Below, in pieces: positions 31,105 to 39,190 of a DNA stretch of 40,807 nucleotides. Each line of letters starts with the position of its first letter. Position 1 is the stretch's first letter. The position numbers and the translations under genes were made by a program. The notes under the pieces were generated by a model that made no database searches, had not been told where the DNA came from, and was given only the letters and a program-made list of their open reading frames with translations. The stretch is from JBFKMV01 sp041629655 (GTDB taxonomy: Bacteria > Acidobacteriota > Polarisedimenticolia > Polarisedimenticolales > Polarisedimenticolaceae): contig JBFKMV010000023.1 in NCBI GenBank assembly GCA_041629655.1, positions 1 to 40,807 of the forward strand, written 5' to 3'.

Positions 31105-33102
31105 GTGAGACCAACCGATCGCGCCCTGTGCATCCTCGCCGTCGTGGCGTCGTTGAGCGCGGGGACCGCCCTCGCCCAGCAGCCGCAGGCGCCGGCCGCG
31201 GCCCCGGAGACGTCCGGCGGGGAGACGCTCGAACGCGGGGAGGCCTACTACCACCTGATGCGGGCCACGTTCGCGGCACGCAGGGGTGACGTGCGCGAGG
31301 CGATGTCCGAGATCCGACGCGCGGTGGAGCTGCGACCCGGGTCTGCCGATCTCCAGGCCGAGAGCGCCAGCCTGTTGTGGGCGATGGGCCGGCGGGCGGA
31401 GGCCGAGAAGCTGGCGCGCGGCGCACTCCGACTGGACGAGCAGCAGCCCACGGCGTTGAAGGTGCTCGCCGAGCTGGCGACGTTCCGCGCGATGTCGCGG
31501 GCCGGGGACGACAAGAGCCGCGACGAGGCGATCCGGCTCTACGAGATGCTGGCACGCGGCCCGGAGGTCGATGACGAGACGCTCCGCATCCTGGCCAACC
31601 TGCGCGTGCAGGCGGGGGACCTCGCTGCGGCCGTGGACACGATGCGGCGGCTGCTGGAGCGCCGGCCCGGGGATCTGCGCGTGGTACGCATGCTGGGCCA
31701 GATGCTGCGCGAGGACGGACGCGACGACGAGGCGCTCTCGGTCCTGCTCGGGCACCTGCGGCGCTACGGCGGCGAGCCGACGCTGACCGAGCAGGTCTCC
31801 GAGCTGGCGCGCGTCACCGAGCGCTGGGCGGCGGTAGAGGACGCGTGCGCGGCCCGGATGGAGAACCAGCCCGGCGCGTCCGACGTGATCGCGCTGCGCG
31901 GCGAAGCGCTGTTGCACCTGGGTCGGTTCGCCGAGGCGGCGGAGATGCTCGAGAGCACCCGGGAGCTGGGGGCGGGCGACCCGGTGCTGCTGTTCCACCT
32001 CTACACGGTCTACGACGCGCTGGGACGGCTGGCCGACGCGGCCGACGTGGCGCAGGAGCTGGTGGTCGCGCTGCCCGACAACCCCGGCGCCCTGACGGTG
32101 CTCGGCCAGGCGCTGGCGCGGCAACGGCAGCTGGACGACGCGATCGAGGCGCTGCGGTCCGCACTGACCGGTTTCCGCGGCGAGGCCTCGGCCGCGGAGC
32201 GTCGCGACCGCATTCGCTGGCGTCTGGCCGAGCTGTATCTGGATCAGCAGCGGATCGACGAGGCCACGCGCACACTGGCCGAGCTGGAGGAGCCCGACCA
32301 TCCCGAAGCGCTGGAGCTGGTGTTCCGGGCGGCGCTGGAAGCGGATGACGCCGAAGCGGCGCGACGCTCGCTCCAGGCGCTGCGGACCCAGCAGAAGCAG
32401 GGCCTGGCCGCGCTGCTCGAGGGCGAGCTCCTGGTGCGCGGCGGCAAGGTGGCCAAGGCCCGCGCGCGCTTCCGCGAGGCCGCATCGCTGCTGGGCAGGC
32501 CGACCTGGGCCGCGATCGCGGAGGTCTGGCTCGCCGCGGACCGCGCCGAGGAAGGCGAGCGCGCGGCCCGCGCGTGGGTCGCCGAGGAGCCGGACAGCGC
32601 CAACGCCAACTTCGTCCTGGGCAGCTATCTCGATCGCCTGGGTCGCTTCGAGGAGGCCGAGCTGGCCCTGGAGCGGACGATCGCGCTCGACCCGGCCCAC
32701 GCCAACGCGTTGAACTACCTCGGGTACAGCCTGGCCGACCGCGATCGCGAGCTGGAGCGCGCGCTGGGGTTGATCCGTCGCGCGCTGGAGCTCGACCGCC
32801 ACAACGGCGCCTACCTCGACTCGCTGGGCTGGGTCTACTACCGGATGGGGCGCTACGCGGAGGCGGTGGTGCCGCTGGAGCAGGCGGCGCGCGAGTTGCC
32901 GGTGGATCCGACCGTGCTCGATCATCTCGGCGACGTCTACCGCAAGCTCGACCGCGTCGACCTGGCGGTGGCGACCTGGCGGCGCGCGTTGCGGGCCAAG
33001 CCCGAGGATCCCGAGCCGATCCGGGCCAAGATCGAGCAGCTGCGGCCGGGCGAGGCGCGGACCCGCCTGCCGCAGAGCGACGCCGACCCCGGCATCCGTT
33101 GA
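31105..33102 (+). CDS. Secreted tetratricopeptide repeat protein
   Basis: The protein is 665 residues. The signal peptide (MRPTDRALCILAVVASLSAG, then TALAQQ) is followed by about 14-16 TPR or TPR-like repeats, clear examples being GDVREAMSEIRRAVELRPGS, GRFEEAELALERTIALDPAH and GRYAEAVVPLEQAARELPVD. The repeats form a superhelical binding surface. The architecture resembles periplasmic TPR proteins of envelope assembly. GTG 31105 lies after AAGGA. The stop overlaps the lipoprotein start as TTGA, indicating that the two act together. The specific partner is unknown. Confidence 0.9.
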   Translation: MRPTDRALCILAVVASLSAGTALAQQPQAPAAAPETSGGETLERGEAYYHLMRATFAARRGDVREAMSEIRRAVELRPGSADLQAESASLLWAMGRRAEAEKLARGALRLDEQQPTALKVLAELATFRAMSRAGDDKSRDEAIRLYEMLARGPEVDDETLRILANLRVQAGDLAAAVDTMRRLLERRPGDLRVVRMLGQMLREDGRDDEALSVLLGHLRRYGGEPTLTEQVSELARVTERWAAVEDACAARMENQPGASDVIALRGEALLHLGRFAEAAEMLESTRELGAGDPVLLFHLYTVYDALGRLADAADVAQELVVALPDNPGALTVLGQALARQRQLDDAIEALRSALTGFRGEASAAERRDRIRWRLAELYLDQQRIDEATRTLAELEEPDHPEALELVFRAALEADDAEAARRSLQALRTQQKQGLAALLEGELLVRGGKVAKARARFREAASLLGRPTWAAIAEVWLAADRAEEGERAARAWVAEEPDSANANFVLGSYLDRLGRFEEAELALERTIALDPAHANALNYLGYSLADRDRELERALGLIRRALELDRHNGAYLDSLGWVYYRMGRYAEAVVPLEQAARELPVDPTVLDHLGDVYRKLDRVDLAVATWRRALRAKPEDPEPIRAKIEQLRPGEARTRLPQSDADPGIR

Positions 33103-33773
33103 GACCGCTCCGGTCCGGCCGCCGGCTCGCCGTGCTGACCGTGGTGGCCGGCCTCGCGGTGCTGGGCGGCTGCGGGCCGCGGCGCGTCGGCACGGTGGGC
33201 GCGGGGGCCGCCGCGGGTCACGCCGAGGTCGGCATCTACCGCGGCACGATCAGCGACGAGGCGGCGGGGCGGTCGCGGAAGTTCCGGCTGCTGCTGTACG
33301 CCGAGCTGCCGGACCGGATCCACGGGGAGGTGCTCTCGCCGCTGGGTCGCACGGAGCTGATCATCGACGGCGGCTCGGGCCGCATGGCGGTTTCCGTGGT
33401 CCGGGAGCGGGTCGCGTTCGTCGGCCGGCCGGAGCCGCGGACCCTGGACGAGCTCGTCGGGGCCCCGATCCTGCTCGAGGATCTGGTGCGTTCGTTGCTC
33501 ACGGATCCGGCCGCCGACGTCCCCGCGGCGACCGCCTACCGGACGCTGCGGGCCGAGGCCGAGGGGCCCGGGTTGCCCGGGCTGTTCGAGGTCGGGTCCG
33601 GCGGGCGGGGGCTGCGCCTGGAGCTGCGTCGCCGCGACCGGATGCCGCGCCCGCCGGGCGGGCTCGGGACGGGAGCGCCGCCTGCCGGCTTCGAGCAGCG
33701 CCCGCTGGCCGAGCTGGCCTGGGACTGGTTCGACGACGGTTCCGAGGCCGCCCCCGACGCAGACGGCGGTTGA
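33099..33773 (+). CDS. LolB-like outer-membrane lipoprotein
   Basis: The protein is 224 residues from TTG 33099, which overlaps the TPR stop. It has a basic n-region, a hydrophobic core and the lipobox LGGC, so the mature protein begins at Cys and is lipid-anchored. The mature part begins with a beta-rich LolB-like pattern (FRLLLYAELPDRIHGEVLSP, LGRTELIIDGGSGRMAVSVV), including a PLG turn and a C-terminal Pro-rich, acidic tail. LolB inserts lipoproteins into the outer membrane; similar folds occur in proteins of unknown role. Function is inferred from fold pattern only. Confidence 0.82.
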   Translation: MRPLRSGRRLAVLTVVAGLAVLGGCGPRRVGTVGAGAAAGHAEVGIYRGTISDEAAGRSRKFRLLLYAELPDRIHGEVLSPLGRTELIIDGGSGRMAVSVVRERVAFVGRPEPRTLDELVGAPILLEDLVRSLLTDPAADVPAATAYRTLRAEAEGPGLPGLFEVGSGGRGLRLELRRRDRMPRPPGGLGTGAPPAGFEQRPLAELAWDWFDDGSEAAPDADGG

Positions 33774-33798
33774 CACCCGGACCGGAATGATGTTAGCT
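33770..33798 (+). promoter_or_regulatory. Sigma70 promoter of spoVG
   Basis: A perfect TTGACA (33770-33775), which overlaps the lipoprotein stop codon, is followed after 17 bases by TTAGCT (33793-33798). Start is near 33805. Confidence 0.6.
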
Positions 33799-33805
33799 TG
33801 TGCCG

Positions 33806-33835
33806 CTTTTCCCGCATAAGTTGCGGCGGGAAAAG
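33806..33835 (+). promoter_or_regulatory. 10-bp inverted repeat at the 5' end of the spoVG leader
   Basis: CTTTTCCCGC (33806-33815) and GCGGGAAAAG (33826-33835) pair perfectly around a 10-base loop, starting at the predicted first transcribed bases. The T-run is on the wrong side for a terminator. An operator or a 5' stabilising or regulatory hairpin is likely. The rest of the leader (33836-34046) is GC-rich; I see no gene or known riboswitch there. Confidence 0.55.
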
Positions 33836-34046
33836 GACTTCGGTTCTGCGGGCAGCGATTCGGTCCGGGTCGCTCCCGGAGTATCGCGCGGCTCGGAGGG
33901 TTCCGGGGGAGGCGTCCGTTCGACAAACGGGCCCACCTTCCCGGGTGGTCCGGCCCGCCGGCATCGCTCGGGCAGGGGAGGCGGGTTCCGTTCGTAGCAC
34001 GGACCGCGGGATTCCCGAGTCCGGCGAAACGGGGGGCTGGAAAACG

Positions 34047-34400
34047 ATGGATGTCACCCAGGTCCGGGTCTTTCCGGTGGAAGAGGAGAAGCTCAAGGCG
34101 TTCGTTTCGGTGATCTTCGACGACTGCTTCGTGGTCAGCGACATCAAGATCATCGAGGGAGTCAACGGACTCTTCATCTCCATGCCGAGCAAGAAGCGCC
34201 GCAACGGCACCTTCCGTGACATCGCGCACCCGCTCAACAACGACACGCGCCGCGCGATCGAGGAGCGGATCATCGCGAAGTACCGCGAGGTGGTGACCGA
34301 GAGCGGGGGAGCGGCGACGACCGAGATGCGGCGTCTCGGACTCGGGGCAGGAGCGGCGGAGATGCGAGCGCCCGCGCCGGAGGGCGTCCGGCACGACTGA
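34047..34400 (+). CDS. spoVG: SpoVG family protein
   Basis: The protein is 117 residues. VTQVRVFPVEEEKLKAFVSV, then IFDDCFVVSDIKIIEGVNGL and MPSKKRRNGTFRDIAHPLNN are the diagnostic SpoVG core. The C-terminal tail after residue 95 is variable. SpoVG is a site-specific nucleic-acid-binding regulator originally linked to sporulation but widespread in non-sporulating bacteria. ATG 34047 has only a poor ribosome site (GGGGGG far upstream). The preceding leader of about 240 bases with a hairpin suggests post-transcriptional control. prs follows after tRNA-Gln, a common neighbourhood. Confidence 0.94.
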   Translation: MDVTQVRVFPVEEEKLKAFVSVIFDDCFVVSDIKIIEGVNGLFISMPSKKRRNGTFRDIAHPLNNDTRRAIEERIIAKYREVVTESGGAATTEMRRLGLGAGAAEMRAPAPEGVRHD

Positions 34401-34441
34401 TGCCGGCTGCGCGGCCGGGGCGGACTGTCGAAACGTCGTTC

Positions 34442-34516
34442 TGGGGCGTAGCCAAGTGGTAAGGCACGGGTCTTTGGAACCTGCATTCGGAGGTTCGAAT
34501 CCTCCCGCCCCAGCCA
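34442..34516 (+). tRNA. tRNA-Gln (anticodon TTG)
   Basis: Acceptor TGGGGCG pairs with CGCCCCA. The D-arm is GCCAAGTGGTAAGGC, the anticodon loop CTTTGGA contains TTG, the T-arm is GGAGG-TTCGAAT-CCTCC, the discriminator is G, and the CCA is encoded. Confidence 0.95.
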
Positions 34517-34536
34517 GGTTCGGATCCGCGGGGGAT

Positions 34537-34553
34537 GCGCGGCGGCGCCGCGC
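34537..34553 (+). other. GC hairpin between tRNA-Gln and prs
   Basis: GCGCGGC-GGC-GCCGCGC forms a 7-bp stem 15 bases before prs ATG. It may mark tRNA processing or pausing, or limit prs translation. No T-run follows. Confidence 0.4.
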
Positions 34554-34568
34554 CGGGACGACGGACGG

Positions 34569-35510
34569 ATGAAGAGCGAACCGAAGATTTTCTCCGGCAA
34601 CGGCAATCCCCGGCTGGCCAAGGCGATCTGCAAGTACCTGCGCCTGCCCGTCGGCCAGTGGAAGCTCAACCGCTTCAGCGACGGCGAGGTGTACTGCCAG
34701 GTGCTGGAGAACGTGCGCGGTGCCGACGTGTTCGTGATCCAGCCGACCTGCCCTCCGGTCAACGAGCACCTGTTGGAGATGCTGATCGCGGTCGACGCGC
34801 TCAAGCGCTCCTCGGCGGCGCGGATCACCGCGGTGATCCCGTACTACGGCTACGCGCGCCAGGATCGCAAGGACAAGCCCCGGGTGCCGATCTCGGCCAA
34901 GCTGGTCGCCGACCTGCTCCAGGCCGCCGGGGTCTCGCGGATCCTGGCCATGGACCTGCACGCGCCGTCGATCCAGGGCTTCTTCGACGTGCCGGTGGAT
35001 CACCTGTTCGCCGCTCCGGTCCTGCTCGACTGGATCGAGCGGCAGCACTTCGACGACGTGACGATCGTGTCCCCCGACGCCGGCGGTGCGGAGCGGGCGC
35101 GGTTCTACGCCAAGCGCCTGCGGGCCGAGCTGGCGATCATCGACAAGCGGCGGGTCGAGGCCAACGTCGCCGAGACGATGAACGTGATCGGTGACGTGGA
35201 CGGCCGGACCTGCGTGATCGTGGACGACCTGATCGACACCGCCGGGACCGTGGTCGGCTCGGTGCGGGCGCTCAAGGAGCAGGGGGCCGCCAAGGTGGTG
35301 GGCTGTTTCAGCCACGCCGTGCTGAGCGGGCCGGCCATGGAGCGGCTCCGCTCGGCCGACCTTGAACGTCTCGCGGTGACTGATACCATACCGCTTTCCG
35401 AGGACAAGGCGAGCGAGCCGAAGATCACCGTTCTGTCGGTCGCGGACCTGCTGGGCGAGGCGATCGCGCGGATCCACAGCAACTCCTCGGTCAGTTCGTT
35501 GTTCGTGTGA
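34569..35510 (+). CDS. prs: Ribose-phosphate pyrophosphokinase (PRPP synthetase)
   Basis: The protein is 313 residues. It makes PRPP from ribose 5-phosphate and ATP for purine, pyrimidine, His, Trp and NAD synthesis. Motifs are FSGNGNPRLAKAIC, FSDGEVYCQVLENVRG, YYGYARQDRKDKPRVPISAK (flexible loop), ILAMDLHAPSIQGFF (metal-binding His), SPDAGGAERARFYAK and the PRPP loop VIVDDLIDTAGT. Length and motifs are of the class I enzyme. The ribosome site is weak. Nothing unusual was seen in the catalytic residues. Confidence 0.96.
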   Translation: MKSEPKIFSGNGNPRLAKAICKYLRLPVGQWKLNRFSDGEVYCQVLENVRGADVFVIQPTCPPVNEHLLEMLIAVDALKRSSAARITAVIPYYGYARQDRKDKPRVPISAKLVADLLQAAGVSRILAMDLHAPSIQGFFDVPVDHLFAAPVLLDWIERQHFDDVTIVSPDAGGAERARFYAKRLRAELAIIDKRRVEANVAETMNVIGDVDGRTCVIVDDLIDTAGTVVGSVRALKEQGAAKVVGCFSHAVLSGPAMERLRSADLERLAVTDTIPLSEDKASEPKITVLSVADLLGEAIARIHSNSSVSSLFV

Positions 35511-35544
35511 GCAGGGCGGCCGGAGGCCCCGGCCCCCGAGGAAT

Positions 35545-35565
35545 CCGCCGGCCGGGGGCCGGCGG
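35545..35565 (+). other. Strong hairpin between prs and rplY
   Basis: CCGCCGGCC-GGG-GGCCGGCGG is a perfect 9-bp stem 18 bases before rplY ATG. It is not followed by T residues. It may act as a weak terminator for prs or in rplY translation control. Confidence 0.45.
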
Positions 35566-35583
35566 GGGTGATGGAAGCGCGTC

Positions 35584-36288
35584 ATGATCAAGAACATCGT
35601 GGTCGAGGTGGAGCAACGCGCGGTCAGCGGCAAGAACCAGTGCCGCCGGCTGCGCACGGCCGGACAGGTTCCCGCAGTGCTGTACGGCCTGGGCCAGGCG
35701 GCGGTGTCGCTGGCGGTCTCGCCGCGACGCATCGAAGAGGTGCTGAAGCTGGAGAGCGGTCGCAACACGATCTTCACGCTCTCGCTGGGCGGCGACGAGT
35801 CGCAGCAGCGCGCGGTGATGATCCGTGAGATCCAGCGTGACCCGCTGACCGAGCGGATGCTGCACCTCGATTTCATCCGCGTCGACCTGAAGAAGAAGAT
35901 CGAGGTCAACGTGCCGGTCCGGCTGATCGGCACGCCCGAGGGCGTCAAGAACGAGGGCGGCGTCGTGGACTTCATCCACCGCACGATCGAGGTGCAGTGC
36001 CTGCCGGGCAACATCCCCGAGCACCTCGACGTCGACATCAGCGCGCTGCACATCAACCAGCACGTCGCGGTGGAGGACATCGTGACGACCGACGACGTCG
36101 AGATCCTCGAAAGCCCCGAGACGATCATCGCGGTCGTCTCGCCGCCGCGGGCCGAGGAGGTCACCGAGGCCGAGGCCGAGGCGGCCGAGGAGGCTGCTGC
36201 CGCGGAGGGCGAGGAGCCCGAGGTGATCAAGAAGGGCAAGGAAGCCGAGGGCGAGGATGCGGCCGAGGCCAAGCCCAAGGGTGACTAG
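35584..36288 (+). CDS. rplY: 50S ribosomal protein L25/general stress protein Ctc
   Basis: The protein is 234 residues. The N-terminal 5S-rRNA-binding L25 domain (SGKNQCRRLRTAGQVPAVLY, MIREIQRDPLTERMLHLDFI) is followed by the TL5/CTC beta domain (KIEVNVPVRLIGTPEGVKNE, CLPGNIPEHLDVDISALHIN). The tail is acidic and Ala/Glu-rich and ends in Lys-rich segments. The two-domain form occurs outside the gamma-proteobacteria. prs-rplY-pth is a common bacterial order. Confidence 0.95.
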   Translation: MIKNIVVEVEQRAVSGKNQCRRLRTAGQVPAVLYGLGQAAVSLAVSPRRIEEVLKLESGRNTIFTLSLGGDESQQRAVMIREIQRDPLTERMLHLDFIRVDLKKKIEVNVPVRLIGTPEGVKNEGGVVDFIHRTIEVQCLPGNIPEHLDVDISALHINQHVAVEDIVTTDDVEILESPETIIAVVSPPRAEEVTEAEAEAAEEAAAAEGEEPEVIKKGKEAEGEDAAEAKPKGD

Positions 36289-36308
36289 CCCGGGCCGAGG
36301 GGGACGCG

Positions 36309-36941
36309 GTGAAGATCGTCCTCGGGCTGGGCAATCCCGGCGAGCGCTACGGCCCGACGCGGCACAATCTCGGCTTCCGCGTCGTCGATCGGCTGGCGCG
36401 TCGGCTCGCGCCGGGGGTGCGTTTCGAGGTCGACCCCTCGCGGCGCGCCTGGCGGGCGGCGATCGAGCTTGGCGGTGAGAGCGCGATCCTGGCCAAGCCG
36501 CGGACGTACATGAACCGCTCGGGCGCAGCGGCCCTGGCGCTCTGCCGGCTGTACGAGCTCTCCCCGCAGGACTTGCTGGTGGTTTACGACGATGCGGACC
36601 TCGCGCTGGGCCGGGTGCGGTTGCGGGCCACGGGCCGCGCCGCGGGGCACCGCGGCGTCCAGTCGCTGATCGACGTGCTGCGGACCGACGCGTTCCCGCG
36701 AGTCAAGCTGGGGGTCAAGGGGCCCGGCCGCGACGACGCCGAGCTGGCCGACTACGTGCTGGAGGAGTTCGAGGCCGACGAGCGGCCGGTGGCCGACGCG
36801 CTGGTGGACCTGGGCGCGGACGCCGTCGAGGCGGTGTTCGAGCAGGGTTTCGAAACGGCGATGAACCGCTTCAACGGCCGCTCGGTGATCGAGGGGGGCG
36901 AGGACCAGCTCCCGGAGCAGCGACAACCACGCGAAACATGA
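36309..36941 (+). CDS. pth: Peptidyl-tRNA hydrolase
   Basis: The protein is 210 residues from GTG 36309, with a GAGGGGGA ribosome site. It releases peptides from prematurely dropped peptidyl-tRNA. GLGNPGERYGPTRHNLGF contains the catalytic His, and KPRTYMNRSG and VVYDDADLALGRVRLR follow. The usual GHNG reads AGHRG, so the Asn next to the second His is Arg, a substitution also known in some homologues as far as I recall. The C-terminal 20 residues are an extra polar tail. Confidence 0.94.
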   Translation: MKIVLGLGNPGERYGPTRHNLGFRVVDRLARRLAPGVRFEVDPSRRAWRAAIELGGESAILAKPRTYMNRSGAAALALCRLYELSPQDLLVVYDDADLALGRVRLRATGRAAGHRGVQSLIDVLRTDAFPRVKLGVKGPGRDDAELADYVLEEFEADERPVADALVDLGADAVEAVFEQGFETAMNRFNGRSVIEGGEDQLPEQRQPRET

Positions 36942-36972
36942 CAGAGCGACCTAAGGAGGAGCAGCGATAACC

Positions 36973-39018
36973 ATGGAGCTACTGGTCAACTACGCGCCCG
37001 TGCTGGGCGCGCTGGGGCTCGTTTTCTCGGGGCTGGTGTACTGGAGCATCGTTCGCAATCCCGTCGGGACCGAGCGGATGAGCCAGATCGCCGAACAGAT
37101 CCACGCCGGCGCGATGGCGTTCCTGCGCCGCGAGTACACGATCCTGGTCGTGTTCATCGCCGTGGTGGCGGTGTTGCTGGCGGTGTTCCTGCAGTGGCAG
37201 ACCGCGGTCGCTTTCATCAGCGGCGCGGCCTGCTCGATCCTGGCCGGCTTTTTGGGCATGAAGGCCGCGACGCGGGCCAACGTGCGCACCTCGGCGGCGG
37301 CCAAGGACAAGGGGCAGGGCGCCGCCCTGCTGATCGCGTTCAACGGCGGATCGGTGATGGGCGTCGCGGTGGCGAGCCTGGGGCTGATCGGCGTGGGGAT
37401 CTTCTTCCGCCTCTACGGTGATCCGGCGACCGCGAGCATCATCAACGGCTTCGCCATGGGAGCCTCGTCGATCGCGCTGTTCGCGCGCGTCGGCGGCGGG
37501 ATCTACACCAAGGCGGCCGACGTGGGCGCCGACCTGGTGGGCAAGGTCGAGGCCGGGATCCCCGAGGACGATCCGCGTAACCCCGGGGTGATCGCGGACA
37601 ACGTCGGCGACAACGTCGGCGACGTGGCGGGCATGGGGGCCGACATCTTCGAGTCCTACGTCGGCTCGATGGTCGCCACCGTCGCGATCGCCGCCACGCT
37701 GCTGCCCGAGGCGCTGGGCCGCCTGAGCGCGCCGGGCACCACGGACCTCGAGGCGCTGAAGCTGACGCTGATGGGGCTGCCGCTGATGATGGCCGCGCTG
37801 GGGCTGCTGGCCTCGTTCCTGGGCATCCTGTCGATGCGGATCCTCAAGGCCTTCGACCCCGCGGCCGCGCTGCGCTACTCGACGTTCTTGTCCGCGGCGC
37901 TGTTCCTGGGCGGCGCCTACGCGGTGATCGCCAGCAGCGACGTGGCCAACGGCGTGTTCTGGGCCGTGCTGCTGGGCACGCTGGTCGGGATCGCGATCGG
38001 GCTGGTCACCGAGTACTACACGGCCGCCGGTCCGATCCGCAAGATCGCGCTCGCGAGCAAGACCGGGCCGGCCACCAACATCATCGCCGGGCTGGCCGTG
38101 GGGCTCGAATCGGTCGCGCTTCCCGTGCTGTTCATCTGCCTGGCGATCTGGGTCAGCGATGCCGTGGCCGGTCTCTACGGGATCGGGATCGCCGCGGTGG
38201 GGATGCTGGCCACGGTGGGCATCACGATGTCCGTGGACGCCTACGGGCCGGTGGCGGACAACGCGGGCGGCATCTCCGAGATGGCCGGGCTGGGCCCGGA
38301 CGTGCGCAAGATCACCGACAGTCTCGACGCGCTCGGCAACACCACGGCCGCGATCGGCAAGGGCTTCGCCATCGGCTCGGCGGCGCTGACGGCGCTGGCG
38401 CTGTTCAGCGCCTACAAGCAGGCGATCAGCTTCGAGAGCGGCACCCCGCTGACGATCATCCTGACCGATCCGCGAACGGTGATCGGGATGTTCCTCGGCG
38501 GCATCCTGCCGTTCCTGGTCGGCGCGATGACGATGAACTCGGTCGGCCGCGCGGCGGGGAAGATGGTGGCGGAGATCCGGCGCCAGTTCCGCGAGATCCC
38601 GGGCCTGCTGGAGGGCCGGCCCGAGGCGACGCCCGACGCCGCCCGCTGCGTCGACATCTCCACGCGAGCCGCGCTGGTCGAGATGGTGGCCCCGGGCCTG
38701 ACCGCGGTGATCGCGCCGGTCCTGGTGGGCTTCCTGCTCGGGCCGGCGGCCCTCGGGGGCATGCTGGCCGGGGCCACCGTCACCGGTGTCCTGCTGGCGC
38801 TGATGATGGCCAACGCCGGCGGGGCCTGGGACAACGCCAAGAAGGCGATCGAGAAGGGCGAGATCCCCGACGAGCAGAAGGGGACGGACGCCCACAAGGC
38901 GGCCGTCGTCGGCGACACCGTCGGCGACCCGTTCAAGGACACCTCGGGGCCCTCGATGAACATCCTGATCAAGCTGATGTCGGTGGTGAGCCTGGTCATC
39001 GCGCCGCTGCTGGTCTGA
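36973..39018 (+). CDS. hppA: Membrane-bound ion-translocating pyrophosphatase, K+-dependent type
   Basis: The protein is 681 residues with about 15-16 membrane helices. It couples PPi hydrolysis to pumping of H+ or Na+. Catalytic loops are KAADVGADLVGKVEAGIPED, NVGDNVGDVAGMGADIFESY, DAYGPVADNAGGISEM and VVGDTVGDPFKDTSGPSMNI. At the K+-dependence site it reads GNTTAAIGKGFAIGSAAL; Ala instead of Lys indicates a K+-dependent enzyme. The Glu in the FESY helix is compatible with Na+ or H+ transport, and I cannot decide between them. ATG 36973 follows AAGGAGGAG, the strongest ribosome site in the window. Confidence 0.95.
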   Translation: MELLVNYAPVLGALGLVFSGLVYWSIVRNPVGTERMSQIAEQIHAGAMAFLRREYTILVVFIAVVAVLLAVFLQWQTAVAFISGAACSILAGFLGMKAATRANVRTSAAAKDKGQGAALLIAFNGGSVMGVAVASLGLIGVGIFFRLYGDPATASIINGFAMGASSIALFARVGGGIYTKAADVGADLVGKVEAGIPEDDPRNPGVIADNVGDNVGDVAGMGADIFESYVGSMVATVAIAATLLPEALGRLSAPGTTDLEALKLTLMGLPLMMAALGLLASFLGILSMRILKAFDPAAALRYSTFLSAALFLGGAYAVIASSDVANGVFWAVLLGTLVGIAIGLVTEYYTAAGPIRKIALASKTGPATNIIAGLAVGLESVALPVLFICLAIWVSDAVAGLYGIGIAAVGMLATVGITMSVDAYGPVADNAGGISEMAGLGPDVRKITDSLDALGNTTAAIGKGFAIGSAALTALALFSAYKQAISFESGTPLTIILTDPRTVIGMFLGGILPFLVGAMTMNSVGRAAGKMVAEIRRQFREIPGLLEGRPEATPDAARCVDISTRAALVEMVAPGLTAVIAPVLVGFLLGPAALGGMLAGATVTGVLLALMMANAGGAWDNAKKAIEKGEIPDEQKGTDAHKAAVVGDTVGDPFKDTSGPSMNILIKLMSVVSLVIAPLLV

Positions 39019-39040
39019 GACGGAGGGGGCCCGGACCGGA

Positions 39041-39056
39041 CCCGGCCGGGGCCGGG
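39041..39056 (+). terminator. GC hairpin after hppA, possible terminator
   Basis: CCCGGC-CGGG-GCCGGG forms a 6-bp stem 22 bases below the hppA stop, followed only by TT. It is weak as an intrinsic terminator. The rest of the 172-base gap holds the rpsF promoter and leader. Confidence 0.3.
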
Positions 39057-39086
39057 TTGGCGGGCCGGGTGCCCCGATGGTAAGGT
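39057..39086 (+). promoter_or_regulatory. Candidate promoter of rpsF-rpsR-rplI
   Basis: TTGGCG (39057-39062), 18 bases, TAAGGT (39081-39086), with a start near 39093 and a leader of about 100 bases. Confidence 0.4.
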
Positions 39087-39190
39087 TCTGGCTTCCGCGC
39101 GGGGCCGCCCGCGCACAAAAAGCGAGTTCCGGCACCCCTTGCTCCCGGCCGTCGGACCGGGGGCGGACTACGCCGTGAGGAGGTGCGTTC

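Noticed and set aside
32937..36278. Minus-strand open frame of 1113 codons
   Set aside because: It is antisense to spoVG, tRNA-Gln, prs and rplY, all of which are certain genes.
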